The position numbers and the translations under genes are program-made. A DNA stretch of 64,000 bases. Source: Enchytraeus crypticus (Eukaryota > Annelida > Clitellata > Enchytraeida > Enchytraeidae). Below, piece by piece: positions 1 to 13,100 of this stretch (positions are counted from its first letter, which is position 1; every line of letters begins with the position of its first letter). The notes under the pieces were generated by a model. That model saw only the letters and a list, made by a program, of their open reading frames with translations. It did not search any database and was not told where the DNA came from. The stretch spans positions 248,001 through 312,000 of the forward strand of contig CAJHZI010000277.1 of assembly GCA_905160935.1 (NCBI GenBank). Reading direction: 5' to 3'.

Positions 1-594
1 GAATTTAAAGATGCAATTGTAGGGTTGCATTACCCCTGTTATATTTTCCCTTGTTAATATATAAATTTTGCAAGTTAAGTACAGTTTATATAGCTTTTTG
101 TGTGAAACAACTTTTATCTTATCTGCTGTAAAATAGTCGGCTTTAGGAAAATGACTTGATACCGTGTTTTTTATCAATGTAGTTTGACAATATGTAGGCC
201 TTATTTTGTTATAATCTGAAATATTTCAGTACCTGTTATGCTGTAAATAGGTTAGTTACGTTATGCTATGTCAGTTGTGCAGGTAAGTTTTTATTACTAT
301 TTTGTTTGGCTCTTAAACTAGCAAATGGACTTTCTGACTCAGTATTTGTTATATTATTTTTACGATTTATTTACAGACGTATTCAAAGCTGATGAAAGAA
401 GGAAGATCGGCACTTGGAATGAAATTAATATCTTTGTTGAATTAACATTTGACTAATAATATTATAATTATCTACAGCTTGACATCTATCAACAATGTTA
501 TGGACAAAGGTGTTGTCTTATTTTTCATACTGAGTCATTTAATAATAAACATATGATATTAATATCAAAAAGTGTCTCTCACACTAACACTTAC
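1..594. other. Intron 2 of SLC7 copy 1, non-coding
   Basis: This stretch lies downstream (minus-strand sense) of the donor at 594-593. It is AT-rich and I see no exon on either strand. The 30 bases next to the donor match the same place in copy 2 (19330-19359), so the intron start is part of the tandem duplication. Later exons of copy 1 must lie left of the window. Confidence 0.6.
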
Positions 595-951
595 CTGCAA
601 CGATTGTGGCAATTAGAGAAATTGCGACTGAGGGAATCTCACAATCAGGAAAAAATGGTTTAAGAATGTAACGTCCAATTACCAGACATTTCACAGCATT
701 ATTTCCAATCCGAACTAGAAATAGATATGACCACATGTAGAGAAATCCAATTAAGTCTCCGTATATTGCCTGCAAATATGCGTACTTCTCCCCTATTGAA
801 GGAATTGCTATTCCGATTTCTGTGTACGTCAGTGCACCGAGCACAGCAATGAAACCGGCGACAATCCATACGATGAGTGCTAGTCCGGATGAACCAGCAT
901 GTTCAATGACTCCTTTTGGACTGATGTATATGCCACTGCCAACAATTAAAC
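595..951 (-). CDS. SLC7 copy 1, coding exon 2 (TM1-TM4)
   Basis: Acceptor TTTCAG at 957-952; donor GTAAGTG from 594. The 357-nt exon has the same length and phases (1 in, 1 out) as exon 2 of copy 2. It encodes the GSG motif of TM1 and the heavy-chain Cys in FFPDCEIPS. Confidence 0.88.
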
Positions 952-1578
952 CTGAAATAAATGTTCCAATGAAAAAAGTTCAAAGGTAAAATTTTATGGC
1001 AGCTTATGTACAATAATTTGGTTATTTCTGTACAAAAATTGAAGTGCTTTAATTGGCTTCAAACTTCTTCAAATATATGTCTAATTTAGAAGCAGTTACC
1101 TTCAGTAGGTAAGAGCTCTGGACATCAACTTTAAAATTATACTTCCCTAAAGTTGCTTCCCTAACTTCGTTAAAATCTCAGATAAACTAAATCATTGAAA
1201 ATACCACAGTAACTGGAAAGGTAGATGTCAAACGACGTAATGGTCGGCAGCGGATGAAGTTTATTTGTCTAAGCAAATACATCAGAAAATGGAAACAAGA
1301 AATGATCAGAGCAACAATAGACGGAGATATACGGAGAAACATGACCATGACCGCCCAAGCATGGAACAGGCACGGCACGTAAAGATGAGAAGACTATGAT
1401 ACAAATATAAGGAGGTTTTAGCCTTTAACATACCGTATATGATTCCAATTCCGTGAATTAGATTAAGTTGTCTCTTGAGTTTAACGTTCTTGACGGACAC
1501 ATCGCTATCTGAGCTTCGTTCAGAATTCCATCTCTTCTTCGACATATCACTTGAGCCTATTTCATCCTTAGAATTCAT
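595..1578 (-). CDS. SLC7 amino acid transporter (heteromeric light chain), copy 1, 5' part only
   Basis: Light subunit of a heteromeric amino acid exchanger (LAT / y+LAT / b0,+AT group), a plasma-membrane antiporter. Two coding exons are in the window: 1434-1578 and 595-951, both ending in phase 1. The start ATG at 1578 opens a 48-residue cytoplasmic N-terminus rich in Ser, Lys and Asp. TM1 follows and carries the substrate-binding motif [10 protein letters not shown], then TM2 to TM4. The FFPDCEIPS loop between TM3 and TM4 holds the Cys that, in this family, forms the disulfide to the SLC3 heavy chain. TM5 to TM12 are encoded off the left edge. It is a tandem paralogue of the gene at 4442-20577: 46 of 48 residues match in exon 1, about 80% in exon 2. 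Family is secure; exact substrate is not. Confidence 0.88.
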
Positions 1579-1632
1579 ATCTAGGCCTAAATGTACACCT
1601 TACTGCGAGAGAGAGTATATTTGGTACTATAG
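1416..1632. repeat. Near-identical block between SLC7 copies (left member)
   Basis: By eye this 217-bp block differs from 20415-20631 at about six positions with no indel. It covers the intron end, coding exon 1 and about 55 bp upstream of the ATG. Identity stops abruptly after the shared TGGTACTATAG. Surrounding duplicated DNA is only about 80% identical. Confidence 0.75.
1434..1578 (-). CDS. SLC7 copy 1, coding exon 1 (cytoplasmic N-terminus)
   Basis: ATG at 1578-1576; donor GTATGTT from 1433. It encodes 48 residues ending in LIHGIGIIY at the start of TM1. It sits inside the 217-bp near-identical block shared with copy 2. Confidence 0.85.
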
Positions 1633-1861
1633 CTTAGACAATGGATTTGAATATAGGGTCTACTGTAAAATATACACAGCAGTAGACACGTAAGAATACT
1701 GAAATTTAAATGGATTATTTGGTACTAAATTGCTCTAAAAAACTGTACTTAACGTATCCACTTGGAGTACAACTATCAGTCAGTAAAATAACTTATTATA
1801 CATGTATGATATTATTATAACAGTAATTCTTGCATATAATTAAAATTAAAACTAGAGGCAA

Positions 1862-1985
1862 AAGACAAACTTAACGTCAGTTCCCTGTTCGAATAGTTGT
1901 CAGTGATAGAGAGAGAACACTGGAATTGAATCCGCCACCTACTGATTCTCTGTCGAACATATTTCCAACCATACGCAGGCCGAAG
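1862..1985 (-). repeat. tRNA-derived SINE, family A, old copy
   Basis: A diverged family A copy read in reverse (TTAACGTCAGTTCCCTGTTC, then TTGAATCC at the B-box). A shorter relative sits at the matching place in copy 2 (20752-20835), so it was probably inserted before the SLC7 duplication. Confidence 0.6.
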
Positions 1986-2675
1986 CCTAGAAATGTTAAA
2001 ACTTGATATGTATATATTTCTAGATTTAATTAATATTGCTCTATATGCACCAACACAAGCACAATTTAGCGTGGTATTTAAACACCAATGCAGTGGATGA
2101 TATAGAAAATTAACCAGTCAACATACAAATTCAATTAAAGCGAATTGCTATAATATATTTAAAAATGCACGGCCAGATGTTGGTCATGCTTCAATGCTTG
2201 AATTGATTCATGATAATAGAAAGTAACTGAATAGCTGGATATTGTGTTGGAATCTTGCGAATAAACTCATGGATTTGAATGATTTTAAAAATAATTATTT
2301 CAATTAAAGTTTCCTAGTAATGCGAAGCTTAGCTATATAAGACACCGAGCAATCTTTAGACTACAGATGGTCGCTCTGATTTCAATCTAGATAGTTTTCA
2401 TTATTCATGTTTGAATTTGAATTTGTGTAAATGATTGTCCTTTTTTGTCTGGAAGATTTTCTGATTTGAAAATAATATAAATATAATTCTATCTATCACT
2501 TCTTTTCGTGCATGTATGTATTAAATGTATATGTGTAGTGTACATATATATTGAATACATATAAATTAATATTCATTTACGGCGTATACATCAAATACGC
2601 GTAAATGTTTGCACTCTGCGATGTATTCATGAGTAGAATGTCGATGCATTATACCATCTGGTGAAAGAATATCAA

Positions 2676-2813
2676 GTAAAGCTAAGGTAAAGCTAAGGGT
2701 AACGTCAGTTTCTTCACTCGAAAGCGATGTCAGTCACGGGCGAGCCCAGGATTTGAATCCGCATCAACTGATCCGCGGTCGAGTATCTTACCTACTTCGC
2801 AACTGGCTCCAGC
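2676..2813 (-). repeat. tRNA-derived SINE, family A
   Basis: Well-preserved copy with its tRNA-like head on the minus strand. Landmarks on the plus strand are GCTAAGGGTAACGTCAG, GACGGGCGAGCCCAGG and the reverse B-box GGATTTGAATCC. It is absent from the paralogous site in copy 2. Confidence 0.8.
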
Positions 2814-3145
2814 CCAAGTGAGTTTTAGTGATAAAGAAAGGAGCACAGTATCTTTCTTGCAGCCGCTCTACAGTAAAATACCTCACACTGTCCTAAGAGT
2901 TTGGTCTCAGAGAACTTAAATAAATATAATTGTCTTATCGCTTAAATAGGCAGCCAAGTTCGAAACCAGGGAATCCTGATTCCTGAATGCTTGAATTTTT
3001 ATTATTTTAGGCTAGACAGCCTGAATGCTTTAATTGTTTCGTTATTTGTCTGTGTATTTAACAATAAAATCTGACTAAAACAGCTAACTATTAACTTAGC
3101 GCCAGGCTTCGTGCCACTTACATGTAAGATTCCATCGGAGACGGT

Positions 3146-3262
3146 AAGCTAAATTAAGCTAGGGTTAAGCTAGGGTCAATTTCCTCACTCGAAACTGACG
3201 TCAGTGACGGGCGAGCCCAGGATTTGAACATCGCACATACTGATCCGCGGTTGAGTATCTGT
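3146..3262 (-). repeat. tRNA-derived SINE, family A
   Basis: Same landmarks as the copy at 2676-2813 (AAGCTAGGGTCAATTTCCTC, GACGGGCGAGCCCAGG, GATCCGCGGTTGAG). The family A copy at 22005-22135 upstream of SLC7 copy 2 may or may not be the same ancestral insertion. Confidence 0.75.
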
Positions 3263-3747
3263 GGAACTAATCATTCTTTCGTAGACAACATGTTCTGAAG
3301 GAACTGAAAACATGCTACATAACAATTTTCATATGTTTATACAATAACACTAGGAAGTATAAACTGGTTGGGATCTTTAGCATACAATTTAAATGCATTT
3401 AGAGAATTATTACATTTACTAAAACATAGATGTGATTTGAAAGACATGCTTAATTTATCAATATAGGCTTCGCTGAAATAATAATATGATACAGTGGTTT
3501 ATAATAGCAGAAATGCCATATTAATTAACGCGATGCAAAGTTGCAATTATGTTTGATTTCAAAATGAATATTGTTTTCCTCGTTTTGCACGCAGTCAGGC
3601 ATGCTTAATTCAGGCCTAGACCAGTTAGTTATATTCAGCCTAACTGACGCAATGTGATATACTTTGATATTGTGAATAAAACGCATTTGATGATTATCAG
3701 GTATTAGGTCTGCAATTTGTTTATAGTAACGAAACGATTCTCTGTCT

Positions 3748-3749
<2 letters not shown>

Positions 3750-3807
<58 letters not shown>
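3750..3807. repeat. (CT)n microsatellite
   Basis: Nearly perfect CT dinucleotide run of almost 60 bp. It creates a spurious Arg-Glu-repeat reading frame on the minus strand. Confidence 0.95.
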
Positions 3808-3811
<4 letters not shown>

Positions 3812-3967
3812 TTCTGCCGAGTGTCAGATTCAAGATACATGTACAAGTAAATATTTCTATATTCAGTGATTCGTGGGTGTGAATTACCTATTACCTCTTA
3901 CTATAATTATCATAGTAATGTCTTAAATTAATATCATTTATGGCCATGCAAAGATCGTTTAAATTAA

Positions 3968-4345
3968 TCTCTCTCTCTCTTAGTGCAGTGCCCACTGGCA
4001 GGTCCATGGTATATAACTTTCCTCTTCATATACACCTATGAGTGGGTCTTTTAACTATCTAGCATACCTAATCTCGGCCTGCCTCTGCCTCTATTTCCTT
4101 CTATTCTGCCTTCTATTACCATTTTTAGTAGACCTTCCCCCCCTCAGAATGTGTCCTATCCAACTCTTCTTACTAGTTCATAATACAATTATCGCCTGTC
4201 TATCTGAACCAACTCTCTCCAGAACTTCCTCATTTGTAACATTTTGGGTCCAGCTAATCATTTCCATTCTTTTCAATATCCACATTTCCAATACCTCTAG
4301 TTTCCTAATATCTTCCTTCCTTAAGGTCCATGCTGAAATAAATAT
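3968..4345 (-). mobile_element. Non-LTR retrotransposon 3' end fragment (family L1, RTE-like)
   Basis: Minus-strand translation gives broken pieces typical of the C-terminus of RTE-like reverse transcriptase proteins: [24 protein letters not shown] and [10 protein letters not shown], with a stop in between. It ends in the family 3' terminus (CCATGGACCTGCCAG on the minus strand) followed by a short AG run. The same end occurs at 9510, 14391, 21715, 42968 and 44700. Dead fragment. Confidence 0.75.
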
Positions 4346-4441
4346 GACACAATAATACTAAGGTATTGTGTCATATCATATCAAATCATTGTATCATATC
4401 CAAGGTCCAATTTCGCACCAGAAAACTAGATCAGAGACGTT

Positions 4442-4755
4442 TCAAGCGGAATGTAAAACAACCAGAAACACTTCTACGTCACTAGTATTTACTATAGCAC
4501 CCAGCATCTTTTTAAATTTTAACAGGTATTCACAAAATATTGTTATCAATCTATGATCATTGTACTCGTTTGGATTGTATTTAAGGAAATCTAGGTTTCG
4601 ATATAACATATAAATTGCAATCAGTGTAGGCCATATGTACATTATAGAGAAGTAGATTTCTACAGTTATGAAAGACAACCCCGAACAGTATTGAAAGAAA
4701 TACAAGCCGGCGAGCAAAAAGCGAATTGGTCCAAAAGCAGTGCGAAATCTTATTC
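4442..4755 (-). CDS. Candidate terminal exon of SLC7 copy 2 (uncertain)
   Basis: An acceptor (TTTCTGAATTTAG, ending at 4756) opens a 103-codon frame in the phase left by the previous exon and ends at TGA 4444-4442. It contains two hydrophobic stretches (around [14 protein letters not shown] and [12 protein letters not shown]) and then a charged tail. Ordinary light chains end soon after TM12, so two more helices would be unusual. It could be a chance open frame with the true short last exon elsewhere between 3.7 and 5.7 kb. Confidence 0.35.
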
Positions 4756-7700
4756 CTAAATTCAGAAACCAGTTAAAAGTGTAAGTTTTAAGCTATCAAT
4801 TCCAATTTTGTGTGACTAAAACATTTTTCCGGAAACGCGGCGTTGCTTGTTAGGAACACAAAATGTTTTAGACCATTAGGCTGCATATTAGCTTCACATG
4901 CTGTAACTGACTACGGCGAGTGAAATTACTTATATCAGGAGTGATGCATACCAACGGATCCGCAGGTATACTTGCTTAGTTTTAAAACCGAATTATGCTT
5001 GCATCGCTGGTGCTTTACAGCCGAAATGACTGGCTTCTAACTGAAATATAAGCAAGATTGCTTGCATCCGACGTGTTTTTAAGTAGAGCATAATGCTTTG
5101 ATAAAATATAATATAGAATAAGAAAAAGGATTAAGTCCAGAAAATAATAAACTAAACTCCATTCTTCACTGACTCTCCATGGCCGAGTACAGAAGTCTTT
5201 GCAGAAATAGAGTTATTTTATCTGCAATATCAAATAATAATTTACATTTTGGGAGAGAATGATTCTATTTTACGATGTTATGCGAAATGGAGAGACCAGA
5301 TTAGACCTACATATCTAATCTAAGAGTATTCGTTAAAAACCCATTATAAGATACTACCGTCACTATAAATTTACAAACTTAAATATAACCCTTAGTTTAG
5401 ACAAGTATTGCTATACTGTATTTTGAAGTGTCTTCACATCAAAATACTCACTTGCTGCTTTTTCTAATCAATCATTAGAAGTGCAGTTTACAATTGCTCA
5501 AATCTACGTGACCATGACAAAATACACATGCTCTCAAGAAAAAACATGTGAAGCTAGAAGTCAATGAATAATATTTACTATTTAAAATCGTCAGTAATCA
5601 GCATTGTTTGCTTAAATTACAAGTTTATCCATCTGCCACTTCTATCAACTTGAAAACATGAGTGTTTTATGCTGTTACAAGACTATATTATCATACGTCG
5701 CATTGACAAATTTAGGGAACTTACCGAAATTCAGCCACTTTGGTTTTCCAGACCAACAGAAGAAGATTATGTAATACGGAATCGAGAATGCAAGGGAGAT
5801 CACTGTTCCTAATCCAGTTTGCACAGGATTTGAAACCAGAGGCACGAACAACAGGCAGACCAGCACAACTATGTAGACTATCGGAATAGCTAGTGGCAGC
5901 TACATTTGCAAATAACAATCGATACAAGCAATATTATCAGTTGCTCAGGTTGTAGAAGTTTTGATACAAAATAAAATAATTTAACTTATGCAGTGTCGAA
6001 TATGCATGCAAGTATGTGTCGCAGGATTGAAAGGAAATAAGATAAAATATTAATTGCTTATATATAAATAATATAATTATAATTGTTTCATTTATTAATA
6101 AATAATAGCATTTTAAACAAAATACATTAATAATGAAGGGGCGATCTTTCAAAGGTTTACACGGATCTATTCAATAGAGGAGCGATCCTTCAAAGACGGA
6201 TACGGATTATAACAATTATAGAGATTAATCGGGCCATTATACGGATATTATTAATCTCAACGATTTAAGTTCGCTATAGATAGATACATGTACATGTAAA
6301 TACGAATAAATAAAGACTATCTAGCGATAGATATATGTAATTTATGCCGTGTCTATACTATGAAGATGACCCGAACAGGAACGACTAAAACGTATTGTAC
6401 ACACAAGCAATGCAAGATACAGTCATATTAAAAAATACAGAAGAATGCTACATAATTTTATATGATAGAAAACCCTGAATGCTGATTGTGTTTCGCCTCT
6501 ACGTCTCATTCTTATGAAGCCGATGACGCACATGAGATCCGACGCTTGAATTACGAACACTGTTGTGCTGATTACTGTGTACAAATCCACCGTCCAGATA
6601 TATAGCACCGACACTATCAGCTGTGCAGTACAAAAATATCTTCATGAGCCTTATTTTGTAGTAATATTTTTGTTCTTATAGTTGCATTCGCGACAGAACG
6701 CGCATGATAACAAAATTCCATTGCTTAATTTTCTGTTTTTGTATTTTGCTTCATTCATTTTTGTTTTTTGCTTTCTCTTCACGACTATCAGTACAGGCTG
6801 CTTTAATATCGCTATGCTGTTGGATCTGGATAGGAGTTAGGAATGCACTTCCATCACTTCGGAGTTCATATGTTGCTGACCGACCTGGGATTTGAACCCG
6901 AGCCTCATGACTGATCTCTGTTTCATTAAAGCTGATGTATGAGAGAAGATATCCTCAGAAACCTTCCGATGATCTAGAGTTTTTTCAACGCTTTAGATCA
7001 TAATGAACTCGGTTGGATCTTTGGAGATCTTTGGCCATTGCGCTCTAAAGATTGAGCCGATGTAAGAAATAAAATTGATTGATATTATTTTTTAAATATT
7101 GAAAAAGGTTAATAAATTGTGAGTTTAGAGCATAATTGTAACTATATTCGCATATTTATCAGTCACCCAATCTGCTGTTAATAATAAAGTAACAATTGTC
7201 ACTAAACGTTTTGTACTCTTTCACAATAGTTAGATACAGTAACTTGCAATTGAATAATAGCGAATAAACTATGAAAATTTAGCGCATTGCATGGACGTTC
7301 GGAGTTAATATTATCTATAATTTAATGTCTGAAATGATCTTTGTCTCTGGATGTTTGTTTCATTGTTTATGTGTATATATCTGTGTTCCCCTTTTCTCCT
7401 CACACTTTGCCATCAAGCATCAAATAATTATCAAGCGTCAATAGACTCTAATATATGCCTATAATAGACTTTTGTTAAATGCGACTAGATTTCTATAAAG
7501 GCATTACTATACATACATTCGCAGAAATTTATTGCATATATTGAACATCGAATATACTTTAATTACCAAGCATATGCCACCAGCAAATTATTGATAAATA
7601 GCTTATACACAGACTCAAACGCTTAGAATTTTAAATCATTTTAATTACTTTCCCATGGTACTCGTAGATGGTAAATAATATCATAGAATAAAGTTACTTT

Positions 7701-8625
7701 TAATTCACCAATGGGCCTTGGCATTAAAATAAACATGGAATACGGAATGCACTAATAAGATAGAATCATTTAACTTGCTATGTTTCACTGGGATTTGATT
7801 AAATGGCTGGAACTAATGGCACTGTCGGTAAGATATTCGACCTCAGATCAGAATGTGCGGGGTTCAAATCCTGGGCTCGCTCTCCCGTCACTGAAATCGC
7901 TTTCGAGTGAGGAAACTGACTTTAACATTAGCTTTACCAACTTCCAGATTGATGACATTATTAATAGTGCTAATCGTTTTAGAAATGTCCACTACGGATT
8001 CATTACTTAATTTTATCACATACTGCGTAATATGCTTTATCGTATGAAATTTCTCATTTTATATCTATAAAGGAAGTATGGACATGGCATACAGTTTAGA
8101 ATGTTCGTCTAGGAGGCAAGTGGCCTGGATTCAAATCCCAAATCACTCAACCTCTAATGGAAATTTCCGAGAGTTCCTGGAAGGTCGGTCATGTAGTGTA
8201 ACTTACTGCTAATTGGCAAAAATTGGCATCAAGAGCAAAAATATGATGAATCGTAGAGGGGATTTAAGAAACATGCCTGAAGCTTGTAACGCAGTCTCTA
8301 GACAGGATATGATACTGCTACAGACATGACCATATCACAAATACTAAGCAGAAATCTGTTTCAGGTATTTTACGGATAGAGTTAACATTGTAATAGCTAC
8401 CTGCATGATAAGTGAGGCCATTGGTGTCAGGTATTTAATGTTAATCAGAGATAAGAACTTCGGCAGGTGATCACGTCTAGCGCCCGCAAAGGCAACTCTG
8501 TGTCGTTATATCATAGCGAAAATATTCATGAAAAACATTAATTAAAGTCGTACTAAAGATAATAGTAACGATACTTTTAATGATGGTAATAGTAGTAATA
8601 ATAATATTAATAATACTAATACATA

Positions 8626-8694
<69 letters not shown>

Positions 8695-9594
8695 AATATA
8701 CCATACAGAGTGGTCTAGAATAAATGAAACTATTTTGAAGGCTAATAACTCTGACAAATATTATCTAAACGTCTTACTTTGTACAATAAATTAAGGAAAA
8801 TTCTCTATTCTATTAACTTGATAAATATCTAAGAGATACTATTACATATGTTTGAGAAATTATCATTAGTCTCCGATATGTCATTTTCAATGAAATTGCA
8901 TGAAAACTAAAAATCTAAAAATAAAAAAATTCAAGACTATGCATTAGGCCTTCACTATTTCAAAAAGCGCATTGCAGTTTCTATAAATGTCCTAAATGAA
9001 TTGAGAATTAATTGAAAAAATGTTCAATGTGTCCACCATGTGCCCGAATAAATGCATTCACCCGCTGGGACCACTGATCAATTGCCGAGTCCAGAGTGTC
9101 AGACTGATCTCAGCCCAAAGGAGGACAATGACTCGTTTCAAATGTTCAACGTCGTGAATTGGTTCATGATAGACTAATTGCTGAAGACAATAGTAAACGA
9201 TCGAATAGTAAATCGGGTTCAAATCAGGGGGAAGGCTGTTAGGTGGCCAGTTCTACGATTCAATAAACCCTGGCAGGTTTACTTTCAAACAGGCGATCAT
9301 ACGATATGAAAATGACTTATCGGAGACTAATGATAATGTCTCAATCATGTGTAATATAATATCTCTTAGATATTTAGCTAATTTATAGAAAGGAAAATTG
9401 CCTTTAATTCAATGCATAAGATGAGACGTTTGGATAAAAATTGTCAAAGTTATTAACCTCCAAAATAGTTTAATTTAATCTGTACCACCCTGTAAATATA
9501 TTGATCCACTCGTATGTATTAATTAAGAGGACGGCGGAAGACAGAAAAGAGTGGAGGCGTTATATACCATGGACCTGCCAGAAGGCAGTGCACT

Positions 9595-9650
<56 letters not shown>

Positions 9651-9974
9651 ATATAAATGAATATATAATAGTAAACAAATGTAGTCATAAAAATGAAGAA
9701 GCAGACAAAGAAACTGAAGAAGAATCAGCAACTATCTAAACGCTATACCTGTGGCTTCTTGTTATCTTTCTTAGCCAATTAGGCTACTCGAGTTAGCTGC
9801 ATGTGTAGTAAGGGGCAGTAAGCAAGAACTGCGGAAAGGCAAGGGGAATCATCTCAGAAGTCATATTTTTCCGTAGTTATAGACTAAATAAATAAGATAA
9901 TAGTCTATTCCTTTATTTCCATTATCAAGCTAAATTATAAATATAAGGGTAAGGACATCAAAGTTTGTGAGAGG

Positions 9975-10028
<54 letters not shown>

Positions 10029-10052
10029 CATGTATATATACATATATATATG

Positions 10053-10118
<66 letters not shown>

Positions 10119-13100
10119 TCTGTCTTAGCTTCAATGTGTCATATTTACATGAAATGGTTCTACATTTGTATACAATTAATCAAGCATTAAATATTAAATT
10201 TTGTTTTATTCTCTTACCTTGACCCCACAATTGTTCCAGAATTGAGACTTCCCAAAAGACTGAATGCTATTATGATTGGAATAATCCATGCGCCTTGTCC
10301 AAGCGTATGTCTTGACACACTCTGTGATGAAATTCTCCAAATTACTATTTATGTTATCGTGTAAAATATTTAATATGTTAATTTGAATGCTATTTAAGTA
10401 TGCAATAGAACTATTTACTCGAAGTAGAATGAAGAAGCATCAATACATATCGTCAAACTTTAACGTTCTTCAGCGATGGTTTTATTGGAGACTTTCCTCT
10501 TGTAGCATATTAATAGCAGTTAATATTTAGTACCGTTAAGGCTCTTTTTGCAACTGTAAAAAGAACTGTACACGTATATCAAGTGATGAAACCTTCTGGG
10601 TGACCGAATTAAAAGCAAAATTTGAATCGAGCTGGTATAACTTCTTTTTGAAATTTACTACCTAGTCTACAGGGTCTGACAACTTAGAAGCATGGGTGAC
10701 GTCGACTCCTTGAAACAGATGGTTCAACCAGTGGCATCCTTATAATTAGGAAGAATAAATCAACTTCAGTGGGTACCTAGAATAGTTGTAGGTGCTATCT
10801 GTTACAGAGATATAGTCATTTATAACAATGGTCATTTATCAGTCATTTGTCAGCACGCTGTTTCTACAGCGTGCTGACAAATGACTGGCATTTGCAAAAT
10901 ATCTAATCCTATTAGAATCTTGCATATAATTTCCACATTTTCACTGAACAACCATCGTACTGAACTTAATTCAATCGTTATAAAGTTAATCTCATCAGAA
11001 AATTCATTAGATATCCTACTCTCAAGTTAGGTATTGACTTCGAACAATGTAGCTTCATTGGCTAACACCAGTTATGCTCATGTAATGGGCATATTAATAG
11101 GTTAAATATTATATACATGGTACACGTCCATGCATATCTTATTTCTTGTACAAATCATCGAGCTGAGTCGGCATCATGCTGATACTGTGTTCGACAGCGG
11201 ATCAGTAGATTCAGGGTTCAAACTCATAGCTTTCCGCGCCATTGCTATGCTATTAAGCAGGAAACTAACTTTAAACTTGGCTTCACCTTAATTTTAGAAC
11301 TAAAAAATCCACTAAAACATGATACCTTTTAATCGATCCATTACTGACTTTAACTCCGGGGAAAGGCCATTTAAAGGAGGACCTCTTTTGGAAACAAAGG
11401 TAGCTCATTTGGCTAGTATCCCTGTAAGACATAGGCGTTATTAACTATTTTATTTCGTCCCACGGGAAAATAATTTCAAATTAATTTCTATGAGGCTTTA
11501 CAATTGAAAAAGGGCCAAGCGTCGTTGCACAATGTTCTTCAGTACAGACCCTCTAAAATTTGTGTAAAATGCAGGCTACTTACAATGGCTACAGCCTGAG
11601 AGGTTAACACTCCTTCCACACCGATCACTGAGAAGTAAACGAAATTAACTAGAACGTACAATGATATGATGAGACTGACACTGATTACAATTGCCAGTGG
11701 TAGATTTCTGAAACAATTTCGCATCATGCTTAACATTTTTACGTTGTGCAGTTAATGTATATATTTTACAGAATTAAACTAAACTCTTTGTGTTCCACAG
11801 ACATTGTTACCTGGAAATACCATCTTGGTTTCAAACTTCTTTAAATTTTATAGAACAATTGAGCTATACGTTTGGAAAAAGTTAACAAAATATAATTGCT
11901 ACATATTTAGGTAGAGCAAAAAACTATAGGCCTGCTTGAAATTTGTGAGTCTAAATTTATGTTGGAAAACGATGTGCATTAAGCTATTGCAGGAATTGGA
12001 AATTAGAAAAGAGAAGTAAAGCTGTGTTTTGATCAATTAGAAAATCCTCAAAGCATAGTATGTTAGCCTGAGAAGAACGAAAGCGTAACGATAGTTTTTA
12101 TTATTAAATATATTAAAACAGCGTAGGAAAACAAACAAAACGAACCTTTCTGGTCTTTTCACCTCTTCAGTAATGAAATTCAATCCAGACCTAAAATAAT
12201 TTTTTAAGTCTAATTAAAAGATTTAAATTTGCAAAACAAAGAGGCTATAATTAATGTTGGGCCTACTAAAACTAGTATTGGGGAGTTTACTTCGCTCGCA
12301 CTTGGCGGAGGATGGAATTTTTAGCAATGGATTCAGCGACTGCAATTCCTCATGCTCTTCGAAAATTAAAATAGAGGACGAAAAGTTGTCTTGTGCATAC
12401 GCCTAAATAGAGTTTAGACCTTTTTATTATTATATTCGTTTATTACTTGAAATCTGACATACCGCAGAACTCGTACAAACATACATGGAACAAAAAGCAA
12501 ATAGAAAGTTCAATAATATCTAGATACCAATAGTCCAAGATAATGTTTCATGACAGTCATTATACGATATTCTAGTGATAAATTCTTAACCACGAAGGAA
12601 GTGCGTTTTAATTATATTTAAAATGGATGAACCCTCCCACTGAACTTAAAATAAAATAAATAAATCTTGCGTTTATTTAAAACAATCTAACAACCGCAGA
12701 TAGGTTTCATTCGAATATACATTATACGAGAAGATAATGACACAGTCACGCTAAATAGTAACAATGCATTTTAATTTAGTCTTGCATAAACCATGATTAA
12801 AATAGCTATAGTTTTATAGCATCACTTAATGTCATGCGGGTTATGAAGTTTTTATCTTTCAAAGAGCTACGCTTTATTGGTATGGCGTAAGTTCTTTTTG
12901 CAACGTTTCTTCGGGTTTGATATGAATGTTGGTTTAGTGAGGGCATAAGTGGAGCCAGCAAGTGGTCAGAATTATTACAGACTGAGCTAAATAGCTTACT
13001 GTTAGCTGACATGCAGAGATTCTCAAAAGTTTGCTCTTTATTATAAAAACCAGCCCTTTTTACTCGCCTTAAAAATGCTTATAGGCGGTTTCTGTCATCA

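Larger units (their letters stand above)
1633..3740. repeat. Duplicated upstream region of SLC7 copy 1
   Basis: This is the presumed promoter side of copy 1. It aligns by eye, with indels, to about 20632-22535; shared landmarks include CACGGCCAGATGTTGG-like DNA at 2168 and 21022 and TAGTGATAAAGAAA at 2827 and 21507. Copy 1 carries a SINE at 2676-2813 that copy 2 lacks at the matching point near 21500. I could not place a TATA box that is conserved in both copies. No protein gene seen. Confidence 0.7.

Noticed and set aside
3525-3833. Minus-strand frame with an Arg-Glu repeat
   Set aside because: It is the translation of a CT microsatellite.
6904-7060. Minus-strand frame near 6.9-7.0 kb as the missing SLC7 exon before TM9
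   Set aside because: It does not match the family; the exon at 8401-8497 ([15 protein letters not shown]) fits in sequence and phase.
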